Assembly (NCBI RefSeq): GCF_035046485.1
Contig: NC_085137.1
Span: 1,093,977-1,157,976 of the forward strand
Source of the DNA: Aedes albopictus
Taxonomy: Eukaryota; Arthropoda; Insecta; Diptera; Culicidae
DNA length: 64,000 bases
Reading direction: 5' to 3'
The translations under genes and the position numbers were made by a program. Positions within the stretch are counted from its first letter, which is position 1; every line of letters begins with the position of its first letter. Shown in pieces: positions 63,414 through 64,000 of the stretch. Under the pieces are notes generated by a model. It was not told the DNA's origin, ran no database searches, and saw only the letters and a list, made by a program, of their open reading frames with translations.

Positions 63414-64000
63414 GCAACTACACCGAATATCGTCTATCTCGCCTTGGATCGCAACCAGCATCCTCCGCGAAGAAGCATCTGCGTCGAGTTACACAAAACG
63501 ACTACGAAAGAATGGAAAACCGTCCGACCGTCCGTCCGGGAGCAGCAGCATCACGAAAATGCTCCGCGCCGTGCTCTTGGCCTCTCTCCACCACCCAATT
63601 CTCCCCATTCTCTCTCTCACCGCCCAGTCAGTTGGGAGCACCGCACCGCACGCGAACACACACAATGCCCCATTGATAGCACAAACAATGACTCTGTGTG
63701 TCCCGCACGAGTGAAATTCTCTCCGATTTTTCGCTCTCCCAGGAAAAGCGGCCAATACTCTCAAAGAAAAATGTTGTGTTGAATGTTGCAAGTGAGCAGG
63801 GTTGCCACTATATTTTAGAACTTATCTGGCAAGTCCGTAATTAAAAATCTGGCAAAATCTGGCACTATACATAGATTTGAAAATCCTCAAAATAGATCAA
63901 ATTTTTACTGAATTTATAATTTTACTAATAAAACAGTGTCGTTTTTCAATAGTATTTGTTTTATTAGATTGGAAAGTCTTTAAAACAATCTATATAAAAA
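63414..64000. other. Candidate minus-strand upstream region; ATCTGGCA words
   Basis: GA-rich tracts on the minus strand (e.g. GGTGAGAGAGAGAATGGGG near 63622) are like GAGA-rich promoters. 63810-63865 contains TATCTGGCA, AATCTGGCA and AATCTGGCA, an AT-rich dispersed-repeat look. Frames 63194-63791 compete on both strands. Confidence 0.35.

Noticed and set aside
63194..63676. 160-codon plus-strand open frame
   Set aside because: Two other long frames overlap it, and the region reads better as a minus-strand promoter and leader.

Overview
The window looks like non-coding genomic DNA of a mosquito, most likely genus Aedes. The reasons are inferential: no long open frame, several tRNA-headed SINE families of the kind known from Aedes (Feilai-like), a decayed Ty1/copia element, many MITEs, and thousands of bases of a degenerate 12-bp repeat around GGAATTCCTGGA. 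I could support no intact protein-coding gene. The longest open frames lie in palindromes or in the 12-bp arrays, where the repeat length (a multiple of three, with no stop) opens several frames at once.

Layout. 1-13 kb: mixed unique sequence with a 137-bp MITE (523-659), a two-armed repeat array (3.35-4.8 kb), two related hAT-type MITEs (6308-6686 with an 8-bp target duplication, and 8282-8686) and a 970-bp TA-flanked element whose ends repeat GGGGTAAGACGG (9402-10371). 13-22 kb: a possible 5' non-coding exon (to 13418), long 12-bp arrays that change orientation, and a SINE whose tRNA-like domain sits inside a 31-bp inverted repeat (19888-20137). 22-33 kb: unique DNA, a 744-bp near-perfect palindrome (24463-25206), SINEs, and a 1.94-kb CCCAAGTAAC-ended element inserted in an older repeat (30801-32742), whose empty site is visible at 23.1 kb. 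33-47 kb: GC-richer unique DNA, two two-armed arrays of a second repeat (35.5 and 39.5 kb), a nested-TIR MITE, a copia remnant with one LTR (40124-41160, minus), and possible promoter sequence near 43.9 kb. 47-58.5 kb: 12-bp arrays, a 900-bp foldback, and, abutting its end, a 7,090-bp hAT-terminated composite element (51370-58459, 8-bp duplication TTGATACA) holding a Helitron-like element, SINE pieces and over 5 kb of array. 58.5-64 kb: more SINEs, unique DNA and a possible minus-strand first exon and promoter (63303-63413).

If a host gene is here, the window holds only its introns, flanks and perhaps non-coding first exons: three candidate plus-strand donors (13419, 21975, 44049) and one minus-strand donor (63302) follow GC-rich, CT-rich sequence. 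What dominates is the layered history of elements: foldbacks, SINEs with target duplications down to 48-66-bp tail fragments, and repeat arrays that tend to occur as opposed arms. All coordinates were read by eye; edges of degenerate arrays are approximate.
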